From positions 1,488,001-1,552,000 of the forward strand of contig NC_018708.1 of NCBI RefSeq assembly GCF_000302535.1: a DNA stretch of 64,000 nt. Direction: 5' to 3'. The notes beneath the pieces are model-generated. The model did no database searches and was not told the DNA's origin. It worked only from the letters and a program-made list of their open reading frames with translations. Below, in pieces: positions 62,191 to 64,000 of the stretch. A program made the translations under genes and the position numbers. The stretch's first letter is position 1. Each line of letters begins with the position of its first letter. This DNA comes from Acidovorax sp. KKS102 (GTDB taxonomy: Bacteria > Pseudomonadota > Gammaproteobacteria > Burkholderiales > Burkholderiaceae_C).

Positions 62191-63387
62191 ATGTCCATCG
62201 CTAAGGCTTCACACCCCATCGTCATCATTGGCGGTGGTGTCATCGGCAGTGCCATTGCGTACTTCCTCACGCTGCAGCAACCGGGCTGCGAGGTGGTGGT
62301 GGTCGAGCGCGATCCGACGTACGCGCGTGCATCGTCCGCGCTGTCGGCCAGCTCGATCCGCCAGCAGTTTTCTACCGACATCAACATCCAGATCTCGGCG
62401 TTTGGCATCGGCTTCTTGCGCAACGTCGGCACGCTGTTGGCGTGCCATGGCGATGTGCCCGACATTGGTCTGCACGAAGGCGGCTATCTGTACCTGGCCA
62501 CGCAGGCAGGCGAGGCCACGCTGCGCGAAAACCATGCACTGCAGAAGCAGCATGGCGCCGATGTCGCGCTGCTGAGTCCGCAGCAACTGGCCGAGCGCTT
62601 TCCGTGGCTGGCGTTGCAGGATGTGGTGTTGGGCTCGCTGGGCCTGTCGGGCGAAGGTTGGTTCGATGGCTACCTGCTGCTCACGGCCTTGCGCAAAAAA
62701 GCGCAAAGCCAGGGTGTGCGCTACGTGGCTGATGAAGCCGTGGGGCTGGACACGGTGAGTAGCGATGGCGTGCTGCACGTGAACGCGGTGCGCCTGCAAA
62801 GCGGCACCGTGCTGCCCTGCCGCTATGCCGCGAATGCCGGTGGCCCTTGGGCTGCAGCGATTGCAGGCTGGGCGGGCATCGATCTGCCCGTGGTGGGCAA
62901 GCGCCGCACGGTGTTCAACCTGGCCAGCCCCGCCGCGCTGCCGGGCTGCCCCCTGCTCATCGACACCAGCGGCATCTGGCTGCGGCCCGAGGGCAAAGGT
63001 TTTATCTGCGGCTTTGCGCCTGAGGCCGACAACGACGCCGACTTTGCCCCGCTGGAGCCCGAGTACGACGCGTTTGACCACCACATCTGGCCCACCCTGG
63101 CCGAGCGCATCCCAGGCTTTGAGGCACTGCGCATGCAGGGTGCCTGGGCGGGCTACTACGAGATGAACACCTTCGACCACAACGCCATCGTGGGCCTGCA
63201 CCCGGCGTGCGACAACCTGGTGTTTGCCAACGGCTTTTCGGGCCACGGCCTGCAGCAGTGCCCTGCCGTGGGCCGGGGCGTGGCCGAGCTGTTGCTCACG
63301 GGCAGCTACCAAAGCCTAGACCTGTCGCCGCTGTCCATTGAACGCATTGCGCGCAACGCGCCGCTGCTCGAAAAGAACGTGATCTGA
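62191..63387 (+). CDS. DAO-type FAD-dependent oxidoreductase, candidate pipecolate oxidase
   Basis: 398 residues. Begins with the FAD-binding Rossmann motif IVIIGGGVIGSAIAYFLTLQ, has ARASSALSASSIRQQFSTDI (DAO signature) and the C-terminal YYEMNTFDHNAIVGLHP and FANGFSGHGLQQCPAVGR. This order is that of the FOXRED1/sarcosine/pipecolate oxidase group. It lies 23 nt after the ALDH7 gene, so the pair could oxidise pipecolate to piperideine-6-carboxylate and then to aminoadipate. Other amine or D-amino-acid substrates cannot be excluded. Confidence 0.75.
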   Translation: MSIAKASHPIVIIGGGVIGSAIAYFLTLQQPGCEVVVVERDPTYARASSALSASSIRQQFSTDINIQISAFGIGFLRNVGTLLACHGDVPDIGLHEGGYLYLATQAGEATLRENHALQKQHGADVALLSPQQLAERFPWLALQDVVLGSLGLSGEGWFDGYLLLTALRKKAQSQGVRYVADEAVGLDTVSSDGVLHVNAVRLQSGTVLPCRYAANAGGPWAAAIAGWAGIDLPVVGKRRTVFNLASPAALPGCPLLIDTSGIWLRPEGKGFICGFAPEADNDADFAPLEPEYDAFDHHIWPTLAERIPGFEALRMQGAWAGYYEMNTFDHNAIVGLHPACDNLVFANGFSGHGLQQCPAVGRGVAELLLTGSYQSLDLSPLSIERIARNAPLLEKNVI

Positions 63388-63437
63388 GCCTCGCCTTTTT
63401 TCAATCTGCCAAAGATAAAACACCAGGAGACAACGAC

Positions 63438-64000
63438 ATGGCAATTTCCCGCAAGACCTTCACTGCGCTCGCCGCAGGCCTGGCTCTGGCCTGTGTGGCC
63501 ACGGCCCCCGCGTTGGCGCAGACGGTCACCCAGCCCACGCTGGAGAAGATCAAGGCCAGCGGCAAGGTGGTGCTGGGCGTGCGCGAAACCTCGCCGCCCA
63601 TGGCCTACGCGCTGGGCGCGAATGAAAAATACGTGGGCTACCACGTCGAGCTGTGCGAACGCGTGCTGAAAGAAATCGCGCCCGACGCCAAGCTCGAATA
63701 CATGGCGGTGACGGCGCAGAACACGCTGCCCCTGGTGCAAAACGGCACGCTCGACATTGGCTGCGGTCCCACCACCAACAACACCGCGCGCCAGCAGCAA
63801 GTGGCCTTTGCGGTGACCACCTATGTGAGCGAAGTGCGCATGGCGGTGCGCAAGGATTCGGACCTCAAGTCCATCAGCCAGCTTGCAGGCCGCACCATTG
63901 CGGCATCCACCGGCACCACCGCCGTGCAGCTGCTGCGCAAGCAAGAGCGCGCGCTGGGCGGCGCCCCCATCAAGACCGTGCTGGGCAAGGACCACCACGA
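63438..64000 (+). CDS. Amino-acid ABC transporter substrate-binding protein, 3' end outside window
   Basis: First 187 residues of a GltI-like periplasmic binding protein, open at the right edge. Signal peptide (SRKTFTALAAGLALACVATA, ending ALAQ), then VVLGVRETSPPMAYAL, LDIGCGPTTNNTARQQQVAF and TIAASTGTTAVQLLRKQ. The GGAGA ribosome site is 9 nt before the ATG. It lies 50 nt after the FAD oxidase gene, so transport of the catabolic substrate (for example pipecolate or lysine) is plausible. It resembles the two binding proteins at 18.6 and 20.5 kb, but the ECGSTTNN position reads GCGPTTNN. Confidence 0.87.
   Translation, partial: MAISRKTFTALAAGLALACVATAPALAQTVTQPTLEKIKASGKVVLGVRETSPPMAYALGANEKYVGYHVELCERVLKEIAPDAKLEYMAVTAQNTLPLVQNGTLDIGCGPTTNNTARQQQVAFAVTTYVSEVRMAVRKDSDLKSISQLAGRTIAASTGTTAVQLLRKQERALGGAPIKTVLGKDHH

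Overview
The window looks like chromosomal DNA of a betaproteobacterium of the family Comamonadaceae, closest in style to Acidovorax and relatives. The reasons are high GC, strong GC3 bias, an orphan Bug-family solute-binding gene, conserved gene pairs (thrB-DUF2782-polA, argH divergent from algZ-algR) and several copies of a ~65-bp dispersed repeat of the form GCTAT..ATAGCTGC..AGCGCTAG..GGCC that I remember from this family. No tRNA, rRNA, CRISPR array, prophage or complete insertion sequence is visible. The species call is an inference from memory, not a database result.

Layout. 1-9.4 kb: end of an alpha/beta hydrolase, guaC, a secreted unknown protein, uvrD, a Tat-exported PhoX phosphatase behind a clear PhoB-type box, a FecR-domain protein and a membrane protein. 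9.4-16 kb: thrB, a DUF2782 protein and polA, then a small low-GC island with a stand-alone Hint-domain protein, and two glutathione S-transferases. 16-21.5 kb: an amino-acid region with a LysR regulator, a DadA-like dehydrogenase and an Asp/Glu racemase between two GltI-type binding proteins. 21.5-35.2 kb: an SDR protein, a four-PAS diguanylate cyclase, a dienelactone hydrolase, a ZIP transporter, an orphan two-domain ArsA, AlgR/AlgZ, argH, a frameshifted Bug gene and a CHASE-GGDEF protein. 35.3-48 kb: a catalase/ferritin-like pair, then a 2-kb-residue alpha-2-macroglobulin with a CLEQ thioester, a small membrane protein, a duplicated methylglyoxal-synthase protein and pbpC. 48-57.3 kb: a sensor diguanylate cyclase, an LldD-type dehydrogenase, then a sigma/anti-sigma module with periplasmic redox proteins. 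57.3-64 kb: a DUF4336 gene, a micro-ORF coupled to an ankyrin gene, and a LysR/ALDH7/FAD-oxidase/binding-protein cluster probably for pipecolate or lysine breakdown.

The most interesting find is the ECF module at 51.7-56.1 kb. Three intergenic sites read [A/C]ATCC-N16-CGTAT[T/C], with exactly the same 16-nt spacer and 43-58 nt from a start codon. They lie before a monohaem cytochrome c gene (minus strand), before the sigma/anti-sigma pair and before a DUF3034-globin-cupredoxin operon. This defines a candidate three-promoter regulon for an extracytoplasmic redox response: a periplasmic globin lacking Tyr-B10, a type-1-copper-like protein, a cytochrome and a DUF3034 envelope protein.

The second theme is repeats. 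Six dispersed ~65-bp repeats sit in and around genes. Two lie inside reading frames (uvrD, pbpC), one supplies the last codons of arsA, and one supplies the signal-peptide codons of the cupredoxin. Three larger inverted-repeat elements lie at gene 3' ends, two of them beginning on the last base of a stop codon, and one is a nest of three inverted repeats.
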